This document shows positions 1 through 7,417 of a DNA stretch of 64,000 bases, one piece after another; the first letter of the stretch is position 1; every line of letters starts with the position of its first letter. Both the position numbers and the translations under genes were made by a program. The stretch spans positions 992,001 through 1,056,000 of the forward strand of contig NC_014328.1 in the NCBI RefSeq assembly GCF_000143685.1, written 5' to 3'. The notes under the pieces were generated by a model, which searched no databases, was not told where the DNA came from, and was given only the letters and a program-made list of their open reading frames with translations. Source of the DNA: Clostridium ljungdahlii DSM 13528 (GTDB taxonomy: Bacteria; Bacillota; Clostridia; Clostridiales; Clostridiaceae).

Positions 1-1310
1 ACTTAGTTAAGTTGGGAAAAATTCAAATAGCACGAGATAGACTTCAAGATGGAAAAGTATATATGGATGATTATAAATATGTGTATACTAAACTTAGTAA
101 TATGATAAATGAAATTACAAATAATGCATGGACACAGACTAAAAATGCAGGCTCTAGAGCAAAATGGATTATGGGTATTATATTCTTAATAAGTATTGCA
201 GCCAGTATTTTTGCAGCAATGAAAATTTCTAATAAAATTGTATTAAGGCTTGATAAGTGTGTAGATTCCCTGGGACAAATAGCTGATGGAAATTTGATAG
301 TTGAACCTATAAAAATAGAGGAAAAGGATGAAATAGGAGAACTGGCTACTTCAATTAATATAATGGCACAAAATTTAAAAAATATTGTAAGACTGGTTCT
401 AAATGTTTCTAATGAGGTAACAGAAGCTTCAGAAGAACTTTATAATAACGCCCATCAGTTAAACGATACTGTAGGACATGTGAATGATGCCATTATCAAG
501 GTGGCTGAAGGAGCTGAAAATCAATCTAAATCTTCAGGAGAAGCATCTGCAGTAGTTGAGCAAATTTCCGCAAGTTCTGAGGAAGTGGCTGCTAATTCTC
601 AGGAAGTAGCAAATGCTGCAAGTAATGCATCTTCAGCAGCTAAAAAAGGCAGTGATGTTATATTACAGGCTGTTAGCCAGATGGAATCTATTAAAAATTC
701 AACGGAAATAGTAAAAGATTCAGTGGAAAAGCTTAATCGTGATTCTATGGCTATTGGAGAAATTGTAAATACTATTTCAGATATTGCAGATCAAACTAAC
801 TTATTGGCTTTAAACGCATCTATCGAGGCTGCACGTGCTGGAGAGCAGGGAAAAGGATTTTCAGTTGTAGCAGAAGAAGTACGTGAACTTGCAGAGGAAT
901 CAGGTGAATCTGCAGATAAAATTGCAAAACTTATTCAGCAAGTTAAAGAAAATATTCAAGGAGCTACTGTTTCTATGAAGAGTAGTATGGACAATGTAAA
1001 TGATGGGACGAAAGTAGTGAACAATGCGGGGAATTCATTTAATGAAATATTAAAGCTTGTAAATGATGTTTCTTTGCAAATTCAGAGTACTTCGGAAACT
1101 TTACAGCAGCTTGCAGAAGGTAGTGAACAAATTGTTTTAAATGTAGAGACAATTGATAGGATATCAAAGGACACTGCATCTCAAAGTCAAACAGTATCTG
1201 GAGAAACCGAAGAATTATATGCATTTATGGAGGAAATAACTTCTTCTAGTCAGAATTTAGCAAATTTATCTGAACAGCTTAAACGAGCTGTAAATAAATT
1301 TAAAATTTAA
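1..1310 (+). CDS. Methyl-accepting chemotaxis protein, 5' end outside the window
   Basis: C-terminal part of a chemoreceptor. The reading frame is already open at base 3, and the in-frame TTG at 12 has no ribosome site, so the true start lies upstream. Counting from base 12, a short extracellular helical tail is followed by a membrane segment at about residues 52-72, a HAMP domain to about 125, and a long coiled-coil signalling domain. The conserved hairpin tip contains [19 protein letters not shown] near residue 260, the part that contacts CheA and CheW. The missing N-terminus would hold the first membrane helix and most of the ligand domain. A chemotaxis operon lies at the other end of the window. 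Family is certain; ligand unknown. Confidence 0.93.
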   Translation, partial: LVKLGKIQIARDRLQDGKVYMDDYKYVYTKLSNMINEITNNAWTQTKNAGSRAKWIMGIIFLISIAASIFAAMKISNKIVLRLDKCVDSLGQIADGNLIVEPIKIEEKDEIGELATSINIMAQNLKNIVRLVLNVSNEVTEASEELYNNAHQLNDTVGHVNDAIIKVAEGAENQSKSSGEASAVVEQISASSEEVAANSQEVANAASNASSAAKKGSDVILQAVSQMESIKNSTEIVKDSVEKLNRDSMAIGEIVNTISDIADQTNLLALNASIEAARAGEQGKGFSVVAEEVRELAEESGESADKIAKLIQQVKENIQGATVSMKSSMDNVNDGTKVVNNAGNSFNEILKLVNDVSLQIQSTSETLQQLAEGSEQIVLNVETIDRISKDTASQSQTVSGETEELYAFMEEITSSSQNLANLSEQLKRAVNKFKI

Positions 1311-1334
1311 TAAAACAATTTATATGTTGAATAA

Positions 1335-1364
1335 TTGACATAATTGTGATATTATGTCTATATT
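1335..1364 (+). promoter_or_regulatory. Sigma-A-type promoter of the antiporter gene
   Basis: TTGACA at 1335-1340 and TATATT at 1359-1364 are separated by 18 bases. A transcript would start near 1371 and have a leader of about 120 bases containing the hairpin at 1438-1466. Both hexamers are close to consensus. It is a prediction from sequence only. Confidence 0.6.
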
Positions 1365-1437
1365 AAAATTAAAAATAGTGTATATTTCGGTTGGACAAAT
1401 ATTTATTTGTTTTCAAGATGATAATATGACTTTTGGG

Positions 1438-1472
1438 GTGGAAAGTCCTTTAGGGGAGCTTTCCACTTTTTT
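1438..1472 (+). terminator. Intrinsic terminator in the leader of the antiporter gene
   Basis: GTGGAAAG at 1438-1445 pairs with CTTTCCAC at 1459-1466, helped by an inner CC/GG pair, and six T residues follow. It ends only about 27 bases before the antiporter start codon. It could be the terminator of the upstream chemoreceptor. Because a good promoter lies between that gene and the hairpin, it could also be an attenuator for the antiporter. Confidence 0.65.
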
Positions 1473-1493
1473 AGCTAAAATAAGGAGATTATA

Positions 1494-2684
1494 ATGGAAA
1501 AAACTTTATTAGATATAGTATTAATTCTTATATGTACAAAGATAGGTGGAATTATTAGTAGAAAGTTGAAGATGCCAGAGGTTTTGGGTGCACTCATTGC
1601 AGGTGTAGTACTTGGTCCTGTTATTTTAAATGTTGTTCAGTATGATGATAATATAAAACTTCTCTCAAATTTAGGAGTAATTATGCTCATGTTTCTTGCA
1701 GGTCTTGAGACTAATATTGAAGAATTTAAAAAATCAGGGTTATCTTCTTTTATTATTGCTATGTGTGGTATTATTTTACCTCTTATTTTGGGAACTTTAA
1801 GTGCATATATGTTTTTTAATAATTTCCTAGAAAATGTATTTGTTGGAGTTATTTTAACTGCCACCAGTGTAAGCATTAGTGTGGAAACTCTTAAGGAACT
1901 TGGTAAGTTAAATACAAGGGCTGGTATAAATATTTTGGGAGCTGCTGTAATAGATGATGTTTTAGGACTTATGCTCATATCTATAGTACTTGCAGTAGCC
2001 CAAAGCTCTGGTTCTGGAGCTTCAGCTTCCGGGATGATGTCACTTGTTTTTGTTTTTGTAAAAATAATTTTATTTTGTGGATTTTCTATATTGGGCATAG
2101 TGTGTTTACCTAAGTATATAAATAAATTTACCAGGGATGTAAAGCCAGGTAAAGAGATGCTTACTTTTTCACTGGCATTTGCACTTTTAATAGCATGTAT
2201 TGCAGAGTATCTTGGAATAGCGGCTATCACAGGGGCATATATATGTGGACTTGTACTTTCTTCTATTGAGCATAAAAAGTATTTAGAAAGAAATATCAAA
2301 GCAATTTCTTCTGGATTTTTATCACTTATATTTTTTGCGAGTGTGGGCATTGAAGCAAATTTAAAAGGTCTCAATCTAGAAGTACTCATTATTACCTTAG
2401 TTATGTTTGTTATTGCAGTTATTGGAAAAATAATTGGATGTGGTGGTGGGGCTAGAGCTCTTAAAATGAGTAAAAGTGAGTCTTTACAAATTGGAGTAGG
2501 TATGATCTCGAGAGGTGAAGTTGCTATAATTACTGCAAATATAGGATTACAAAAAAATATTATATCGGAGGAAATATTTCTTCCAACTTTAATGGTTGTA
2601 ATACTTACTACAATTATAACTCCTGTGCTTCTGAAAGTGGCTTTTTCTCATAAAAAGAATTCTTTATCTGAGCTAGATATTTAA
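1494..2684 (+). CDS. Cation:proton antiporter, CPA2 family (KefB/NapA type)
   Basis: Integral membrane transporter exchanging Na+ or K+ for protons; the cation cannot be read from sequence. The 396-residue protein is almost entirely hydrophobic, with about 12 membrane segments and no C-terminal TrkA-N regulatory domain, so it is the short form of the family. Landmarks are the early segment with GALIAGVVLGP, the segment ending MFLAGLETN, the AAVIDDVLGL segment holding the paired acidic residues (Asp-Asp) typical of electrogenic CPA2 exchangers, and the late VGMISRGEVAII motif. The ATG follows AAGGAG with good spacing. The leader carries a terminator-like hairpin, which suggests attenuation control. 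Confidence 0.88.
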   Translation: MEKTLLDIVLILICTKIGGIISRKLKMPEVLGALIAGVVLGPVILNVVQYDDNIKLLSNLGVIMLMFLAGLETNIEEFKKSGLSSFIIAMCGIILPLILGTLSAYMFFNNFLENVFVGVILTATSVSISVETLKELGKLNTRAGINILGAAVIDDVLGLMLISIVLAVAQSSGSGASASGMMSLVFVFVKIILFCGFSILGIVCLPKYINKFTRDVKPGKEMLTFSLAFALLIACIAEYLGIAAITGAYICGLVLSSIEHKKYLERNIKAISSGFLSLIFFASVGIEANLKGLNLEVLIITLVMFVIAVIGKIIGCGGGARALKMSKSESLQIGVGMISRGEVAIITANIGLQKNIISEEIFLPTLMVVILTTIITPVLLKVAFSHKKNSLSELDI

Positions 2685-2708
2685 AATTCACAAATTGTGA
2701 ATTGATTA
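2685..2708. repeat. Short palindrome, copy 1 of 2
   Basis: The 24-base segment starting AATTCAC and continuing AAATTGTGAATT, then GATTA, is found again without change at 36245-36268. Its core is a perfect palindrome with arms TTCACAA and TTGTGAA. Both copies start within a few bases of a stop codon, and each lies just before the ribosome site of the next gene. It may be a protein-binding site or a small mobile repeat. Confidence 0.6.
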
Positions 2709-2728
2709 TGATATTAGGAGGTGTTGTA

Positions 2729-3172
2729 ATGATAAGAAGAGGAAATATAAAAGATCTGGACACTATAGTAAAATACAATTATAATTTAGCTAAGGAAACA
2801 GAAAATCTGAAATTAAATAAAGAAATATTGAAAAAAGGTGTAAGAACTGCATTAGAAGACAATGAAAATGGAATTTATTTTGTATATGAAAAGGACGACA
2901 TGGTAGTGGGACAGATGATGATAACTAAAGAATGGAGTGATTGGAGAGGCGGAGATTATTGGTGGATACAGAGTGTATATGTAAACAAAGATTATAGAGG
3001 ACAAGGAATATTTACACAATTATTTGATCATGTGAAATATCTTGCTGAACGTAGCAATAATGTGTGCAGTTTGAGATTATATGTGGAAAAGAAAAATGAA
3101 AGAGCTAAAGATACTTATAAGTCCAAAGGAATGAAAGAAACGCATTATCTAATGTATGAAATTAAAAAATAA
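2729..3172 (+). CDS. GNAT-family N-acetyltransferase
   Basis: Predicted cytoplasmic acetyl-CoA-dependent acetyltransferase of 147 residues; the acceptor is unknown. The central part has the GNAT core: a strand with IQSVYVNKDYRGQGI, in which the R-G-Q-G-I segment matches the R/Q-x-x-G-x-G/A acetyl-CoA pyrophosphate loop, followed by a helix and the closing segment LYVEKKNERAKDTYKSKGM. I chose the ATG at 2729 because AGGAGGT lies 6 bases before it; upstream in-frame TTG and ATG codons at 2702 and 2708 precede that ribosome site. It may be co-transcribed with the downstream secreted protein, which starts about 20 bases later. Confidence 0.87.
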   Translation: MIRRGNIKDLDTIVKYNYNLAKETENLKLNKEILKKGVRTALEDNENGIYFVYEKDDMVVGQMMITKEWSDWRGGDYWWIQSVYVNKDYRGQGIFTQLFDHVKYLAERSNNVCSLRLYVEKKNERAKDTYKSKGMKETHYLMYEIKK

Positions 3173-3193
3173 TTGTTGTTGGGAGATGGTATT

Positions 3194-4621
3194 GTGTTTA
3201 AGAAAATAGGTAAGTTTATTGAGGTAGCTGTGGTGTGTGGATTGCTATTTGTGGGTAAAAATTGCTATGCTGCAGAAAATTATAAAATTTGGAATAACGA
3301 TGCCACCTCTAATGTAGCCAATAACAAGACATGGACAATAAGTTTTAATAAGAATATTGATATAAATTCAGCAAAAAACTCTATTAAAGTATATGAGCAG
3401 GACAATAATCAATCAGTAGCAGTTAATGTAGTGAGTTCAAAATCAGATGTTGTGCAGGTTTCACCTGAAAATCCCTACACTTCTGGCGAAAAATACGTTT
3501 TGGTAATAGATAATAACTTAAAATCTACTGATGGCAAGCAATTAAATGAAGGAGTAAAATATAATTTTACAGTAGATGGTCAAAATAGCTCCAATGGTGA
3601 AATTTCAATACAAAATTATACTCAGTATTACAATGCTGTAAAGGATGCACTTTCTAATTATAAGGATACTTTAGTTTTAAACATAACAAACTATGATAGA
3701 AGTACTTATAATTTAGGTGTCATAGATAAGATTTTGCAGGACAATCCAAATTTAAGAGATTGGTATTCAAGTGCAGGAAGTAATGTTGAAAGTTCCAGTT
3801 CTACTAAAATGACTATAAATTTTAAGTATGATGATACTAAGCAAAATTTAATAGCTAAGGAAAATGCAATACAGCAAAAAGTCGATGAAGTAGTAAACAG
3901 TGTCACAACACCTCAAATGAAAGACTATGAAAAAGAATTGGCACTTCACGATTATGTGGTAAATAATACAGAATATGATCAAAGGGCAGGTACAGCGGAT
4001 ATGCCTGATGATTCTTATACTGCTTATGGAGTTTTAGTGAATAAAACAGCGGTTTGTCAGGGTTATGCAGATGCTATGGACAGGCTTCTTACAGCTGCTG
4101 GTATAGAATGTAAAATGGTAATAGGACAGGGAAATGATGGAGATGGATGGATAAGCCATGCTTGGAATATAGTAAAAATACAGGGTGAATATTATGAACT
4201 TGATTCTACCTGGGACGATCCTGTTACAAATGATGGATCCAAGCTCCTTTCACATTCTTACTTCAATATAACTGATTCTCAAATTGCCAAAAATCATGAG
4301 TGGGATAAATCAGATTACCCTGCATGTAACAGTACTGACTATAGTTTTGACAAGCTAAATGTGACGGAGAAAGATAGATATGGTAATGATATAAATGTTG
4401 TAGATAATTATAATGACTTTTACAATGCATTAAAAAATTATATAACTAGTCAGAGGAAATCTTTTAGTATTAAAATATTAAATTATAATTCTACAAATTA
4501 CAATATTCCAAAAACTTTAAAGCAAATAGTTACAAAATATAGTATTTATGGAGACTATAATTTAACCTACTATTCAGATGAAATATCAGGTGCAGAAGTT
4601 TTCACAATAGTAAAATCTTAA
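3194..4621 (+). CDS. Secreted protein with Ig-like and transglutaminase-like domains
   Basis: Exported protein of 475 residues, possibly acting on the cell wall or outside the cell. The GTG at 3194 follows GGGAGA and gives a clean signal peptide: a basic start, a hydrophobic stretch, and a likely cleavage after NCYA near residue 26. An SbsA-type Ig-like domain spans roughly residues 30-120 and a linker follows. The transglutaminase-like domain has all three catalytic residues: Cys near 288 in AVCQGYA, His near 322 in SHAWN and Asp near 337 in LDSTWDDP. Such domains act as cysteine proteases or amidases as well as transglutaminases, so the reaction is open. A strong terminator follows directly. 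Confidence 0.87.
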   Translation: MFKKIGKFIEVAVVCGLLFVGKNCYAAENYKIWNNDATSNVANNKTWTISFNKNIDINSAKNSIKVYEQDNNQSVAVNVVSSKSDVVQVSPENPYTSGEKYVLVIDNNLKSTDGKQLNEGVKYNFTVDGQNSSNGEISIQNYTQYYNAVKDALSNYKDTLVLNITNYDRSTYNLGVIDKILQDNPNLRDWYSSAGSNVESSSSTKMTINFKYDDTKQNLIAKENAIQQKVDEVVNSVTTPQMKDYEKELALHDYVVNNTEYDQRAGTADMPDDSYTAYGVLVNKTAVCQGYADAMDRLLTAAGIECKMVIGQGNDGDGWISHAWNIVKIQGEYYELDSTWDDPVTNDGSKLLSHSYFNITDSQIAKNHEWDKSDYPACNSTDYSFDKLNVTEKDRYGNDINVVDNYNDFYNALKNYITSQRKSFSIKILNYNSTNYNIPKTLKQIVTKYSIYGDYNLTYYSDEISGAEVFTIVKS

Positions 4622-4665
4622 TTAAAGAAAGTAAGGTGGTCTCTGACTCCCTTACTTTCTTTAAT
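4621..4665. terminator. Intrinsic terminator after the transglutaminase-like gene
   Basis: A perfect 16-bp stem: ATTAAAGAAAGTAAGG at 4621-4636 and its reverse complement at 4650-4665, with a 13-base loop. The arm ends are A/T-rich, so it can work in both directions. It begins on the stop codon of the upstream gene. Confidence 0.8.
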
Positions 4666-4707
4666 TGTTACATATACTTCAAATGAATTATATTATTGTA
4701 AAGTTTT

Positions 4708-4943
4708 ATATAAACAGAGTTCTTGGCTTCAGGTGGAGCTTTTTTCTCCATCTGAAACTTATTAACAGGATTCTTAGTGCTTCAGCACTTAGAAGGCGTT
4801 ATCCTTTAGGAGAAATCGTTATCCAGGGGCGTAGCAGCCGTTATGCACAGCATAAGAACTCTAAATCGCTGAAGCTCAAGAGTTCTAATATCCCCCACTT
4901 TATAAGAAGATGTGGTATTACGACTGGTAGCCATCGGATAAAT
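4708..4943 (-). repeat. Family A multi-hairpin element, copy A1 (inverted)
   Basis: Read on the minus strand, it begins TTATCCGATGGCTACC and passes through CCCTGGATAACGATTTCT to end near CAAGAACTCTGTTTATATA, matching the copies at 20514, 34217 and 56720. The outer stem is TTATCC/GGATAA. The second stem, CAGTCGT/ACGGCTG, differs in sequence from the other copies but still pairs. This is the longest copy and has an extra internal hairpin, AGAACTCT/AGAGTTCT. A 95-codon open frame runs through it on the plus strand but looks accidental. The function is unknown. Confidence 0.75.
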
Positions 4944-4985
4944 GACGTATAATTTATATAAAGGATTTAGTCAGGAGGGAACAAA

Positions 4986-5510
4986 ATGGATAAAAAGTTA
5001 TGGGAAAAATGTGTTGAATTTCACGGACATTTATGTCCTGGACTTGCAATAGGCTATAAGGCTAGTGAGGCAGCTAAAGAAAAAATGGATATTTCCTTTT
5101 CAAAAGATGAGGAAATAGTGTGCATAACTGAAAACGATGCCTGTGGAGTAGATGCAGTTCAGGTGATAACAGGGTGCACAATGGGAAAGGGAAACTTAAT
5201 TTATAGAGACCGCGGTAAAATGGCATTTAGTTTTTTTAATAGAAAAAATGGTGATGCCCTGAGAGTGGTATTAAAAAATTGGCCGAGAAGTGGAGACAGA
5301 CAAAAAGATATTGATTATTTGCTAAACTGCCCTTGTGAAAAATTATTTTATTATAAAAAACCAGGATTTTCTGTGCCGGAAAAGGCTAGGTCATTTAATA
5401 ACATAGTATGTGAAAATTGTGGAGAAGATACAGCTGAACATAGAATTAGAATAATGAATGGAAAAAAGGTATGTTTAGATTGTTTTAAAGAGTATTCAAG
5501 GAAAGAATAA
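4986..5510 (+). CDS. FmdE-family protein with C-terminal zinc ribbon
   Basis: 174-residue cytoplasmic protein. The FmdE domain starts at once with FHGHLCPGLAIGYKA, whose His and Cys are the family's probable metal ligands, and continues with ENDACGVDAVQVITGCTMGKG and a conserved GKMAFSFFN segment. The C-terminus has a small zinc ribbon: two cysteines in CENCGE and two in CLDC. FmdE was named from formylmethanofuran dehydrogenase in methanogens, but stand-alone forms are common in anaerobes without that enzyme and have been linked to molybdenum or other metal handling; the role here is not established. The ATG has AGGAGGG upstream. It is flanked by elements A1 and D, which isolate it as a single transcription unit. 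Confidence 0.85.
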   Translation: MDKKLWEKCVEFHGHLCPGLAIGYKASEAAKEKMDISFSKDEEIVCITENDACGVDAVQVITGCTMGKGNLIYRDRGKMAFSFFNRKNGDALRVVLKNWPRSGDRQKDIDYLLNCPCEKLFYYKKPGFSVPEKARSFNNIVCENCGEDTAEHRIRIMNGKKVCLDCFKEYSRKE

Positions 5511-5614
5511 ATATCTTAATAATATATTAAAATTTTATATTTGGTTATAATTTTATACTTCTTTTATTCATAAATATAGTATATTATATTTATAATATGT
5601 ATTAATATTTATCT

Positions 5615-5877
5615 CAACTTTCGCAGTTTAAAAAAATTATGAAGCAAAGCTTCACAAGTTAAGAATTAATAATGAAAAATTAATAGTGAAGGATGATTTT
5701 TAGCTGTCGCAAAAAATCTTTAAATTTATATAAATCAGCAATGTTTCGCTTTAGCGAAATGAGTGGTGAAAAGCTTAATCAAAGATTTTTTGTAGTGTAA
5801 TGGAAAAAAATCCACATTAACTATTAATTTTTCATTCTTAACTATTAATTAAAAAAGTTTTATATGTGCGAAAGTTG
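5615..5877. repeat. Family D palindromic element with CAACTTTCGCA ends
   Basis: 263-bp element bounded by CAACTTTCGCA at 5615-5625 and its perfect reverse complement at 5867-5877. Inside are further inverted pairs, including AAAAAATCTTT near 5710 against AAAGATTTTTT near 5781, and a small TTCGCTTTAGCGAA hairpin. Pieces recur elsewhere: the right end at 9929-9943 and an interior segment at 55716-55760. It fills most of the gap between the FmdE and DUF1002 genes. No coding frame is apparent. It looks like a non-autonomous mobile repeat; no target-site duplication could be confirmed. Confidence 0.6.
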
Positions 5878-5912
5878 GGTATTTATAAAACTAAAAAAAG
5901 GAGTTTAAACAC

Positions 5913-6782
5913 ATGAAATTTAAAACAATTTTTAGTAAGTTATTGATAGTGCTTATGGCTATAACTGTAGTTTTACCTATTTCAGGAAATAGAGTTTATG
6001 CAGATGCCTATAAAGTTGTAACCTTAGGAGGAGATCTAACAGATAGCCAAAAACAAGAAATGCTTAAGTATTTTGGAGTTACTAGACAGGATGCTAATGT
6101 AATAGATGTCAATATAGATGAAGAGAAAAAATATTTAGGAGATGTTGCAAGCAGTGATAAAATAGGTACAAAATCTATATCCTGTGCTTATGTAGAACCA
6201 ACGTCTAGTGGTGGATTAAATGTATCTACAAATAACATATATTGGGTAAGCAGCAGCATGATAAAAAATGCACTGATTACCGCAGGAATAAAAAATGCAA
6301 ATGTTAAGGCATCAGCTCCTTTTAATGTATCTGGAACAGCAGCTCTTACTGGAATTTTAAAGGGGTTTGAAAATAGTGCAAACGGCGGCAAAATTGATGA
6401 AAATAAAAAGAAAGCTGCCAATGACGAATTGGTTACTACAGGAGAGTTAGGTGACAAGATAGGGAAAGACAAAGCTGCTGGTGTAATGAATGATATAAAA
6501 ACACAAGTAGTTAAAGATAAGCCTAAAACTGAAGCCGGGGTAAGAAAGATAGTTGAAAATGTAACTAATAACTATAATTTAAATTTGAGTACCGGAGATA
6601 TTGATAAAATAACTAATGTTATGAATAAAATAAATGGTTTAAATTTGAATTTTGGAGATATAAAAAGTCAGTTAGGTAGTGTTGCAGATCAGTTAAAGGG
6701 TACTTTATCTAGCGAACAGACTCAAGGATTTTTTGCTAAAATTATTAATGCAGTTAAAAACTTTTTTTCTAATCTATTTTAG
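5913..6782 (+). CDS. DUF1002 secreted protein (YpuA-like)
   Basis: 289-residue protein with a signal peptide: lysines near the start, a hydrophobic run, and a likely cleavage after VYADA near residue 32. The conserved DUF1002 features follow: VVTLGGDLTDSQKQEML, a YLGDVASSDKIG segment, SSGGLNVSTNNIYWVSS, and APFNVSGTAALTGILKGFE. The family includes Bacillus YpuA, whose function is unknown. The C-terminal third is Lys/Asn-rich and probably helical, ending in a hydrophobic aromatic tail (FFSNLF). The ATG is preceded by AAAGGAG. It appears to be a single-gene unit closed by the terminator at 6800. Confidence 0.88.
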   Translation: MKFKTIFSKLLIVLMAITVVLPISGNRVYADAYKVVTLGGDLTDSQKQEMLKYFGVTRQDANVIDVNIDEEKKYLGDVASSDKIGTKSISCAYVEPTSSGGLNVSTNNIYWVSSSMIKNALITAGIKNANVKASAPFNVSGTAALTGILKGFENSANGGKIDENKKKAANDELVTTGELGDKIGKDKAAGVMNDIKTQVVKDKPKTEAGVRKIVENVTNNYNLNLSTGDIDKITNVMNKINGLNLNFGDIKSQLGSVADQLKGTLSSEQTQGFFAKIINAVKNFFSNLF

Positions 6783-6799
6783 TATAGTTTAGAATTGAG

Positions 6800-6843
6800 A
6801 GTGGATAATTGAAAGCTACCATTTACTTTCAATTATCCACTTT
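6800..6843 (+). terminator. Intrinsic terminator after the DUF1002 gene
   Basis: A perfect 16-bp stem of AGTGGATAATTGAAAG and its complement (6800-6815 with 6826-6841), a 10-base loop, and a short T run. Confidence 0.8.
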
Positions 6844-6858
6844 AAACTTCTAACTTAA

Positions 6859-7017
6859 GGTATTTGAAAGAAAATAACAAGTCAAAGATGCGACGAATAT
6901 TTTTTATCAGACAAGGAGGCAGGCTCCGCAGATAGTGAATCCTATCTAAGGGTTTTACCGACGCAGTATGATAAAAAATAGGCTAGTATACTGACTAGTT
7001 ATTTCTTTGAAAATGCC
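6859..7017. repeat. Element E: nested-hairpin element upstream of the YqfO-like gene
   Basis: The outer arms (6859-6884 and about 6992-7017) pair as GGTATTTGAAAGAAA and so on with a few mismatches, closed by AGTCA/TGACT. Inside, TTTTTTATCA near 6900 pairs with TGATAAAAAA near 6968. The GC-richer core between them (6911-6965) holds two small hairpins, GGAG-CTCC and GATAG-CTATC. The core composition is unlike the surrounding AT-rich DNA. It is only 24 bases from the next start codon, so it could be a leader RNA or a mobile repeat. No second copy was found in this window. Confidence 0.55.
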
Positions 7018-7040
7018 TAAACATAATTGGGGGAATAATT

Positions 7041-7376
7041 TTGGAATATAAAAATTATAAGATGGAAACTTTTATACCTGAGGAATATGTGACAAAACTT
7101 CGGGAGAGTTTGAATGATATAGGAGCATTAACTATAGGTGGAAATTATGACAACTGTATGTCAGTTTCTAAAGTTACAGGGTATTGGAGACCACTTTCAG
7201 GAGCAAATCCATTTAAAGGAGAAAAAGGTGAAGTAAGTGAAGAAGAGGAATGTAAAGTAGAGTTTTGCTGTAAGAGTGACATAGTGGAAAAAGCTATAAG
7301 CACTATAAGAAAGGTTCATCCTTATGAAGAACCGGTTATAAATGTAATACCCCTTTCAAATTTTGTGAAATATTGA
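7041..7376 (+). CDS. YqfO / NIF3-insert-like small protein
   Basis: 111-residue protein equivalent to the PII/CutA-like domain inserted in, or standing alone from, NIF3/YqfO proteins. Recognisable parts are the N-terminal METFIPEEYVTKLRESL, the GGNYDNCMSVSKVTGYWRPL segment, SGANPFKGEKGE, and the C-terminal VHPYEEPVINVIPL, the family's signature HPYEEP. It lacks the metal-binding NIF3 domains, so it is a free-standing version. The function is not established; a small-molecule or metal-binding trimer is the usual inference. TTG at 7041 follows GGGGGA. Element E lies directly upstream and a bidirectional terminator directly downstream. Confidence 0.8.
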   Translation: MEYKNYKMETFIPEEYVTKLRESLNDIGALTIGGNYDNCMSVSKVTGYWRPLSGANPFKGEKGEVSEEEECKVEFCCKSDIVEKAISTIRKVHPYEEPVINVIPLSNFVKY

Positions 7377-7409
7377 AAAGCATGAAGTTCCAGTAACTTC
7401 ATGCTTTTT
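7376..7409. terminator. Bidirectional terminator between convergent genes
   Basis: AAAAGCATGAAGTT and its complement (7376-7389, 7396-7409) flank a short loop. The A-rich and T-rich ends suit termination of both the YqfO-like gene and the minus-strand chemoreceptor. Confidence 0.8.
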
Positions 7410-7417
7410 AATATATA

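Noticed and set aside
1637..2389. 250-codon minus-strand open frame inside the antiporter gene
   Set aside because: A long antisense frame produced by codon bias of a hydrophobic protein. The plus-strand gene has clear family motifs and a ribosome site.
4665..4952. 95-codon plus-strand open frame
   Set aside because: It runs through family A copy A1, follows stem sequences, has no ribosome site, and its product is not protein-like. The hairpin element explains the region.
5615..5877. Possible CRISPR or tandem repeat in the hairpin-rich gaps
   Set aside because: Repeats here and in the other elements are inverted or dispersed, with no regular direct repeat and spacer pattern.
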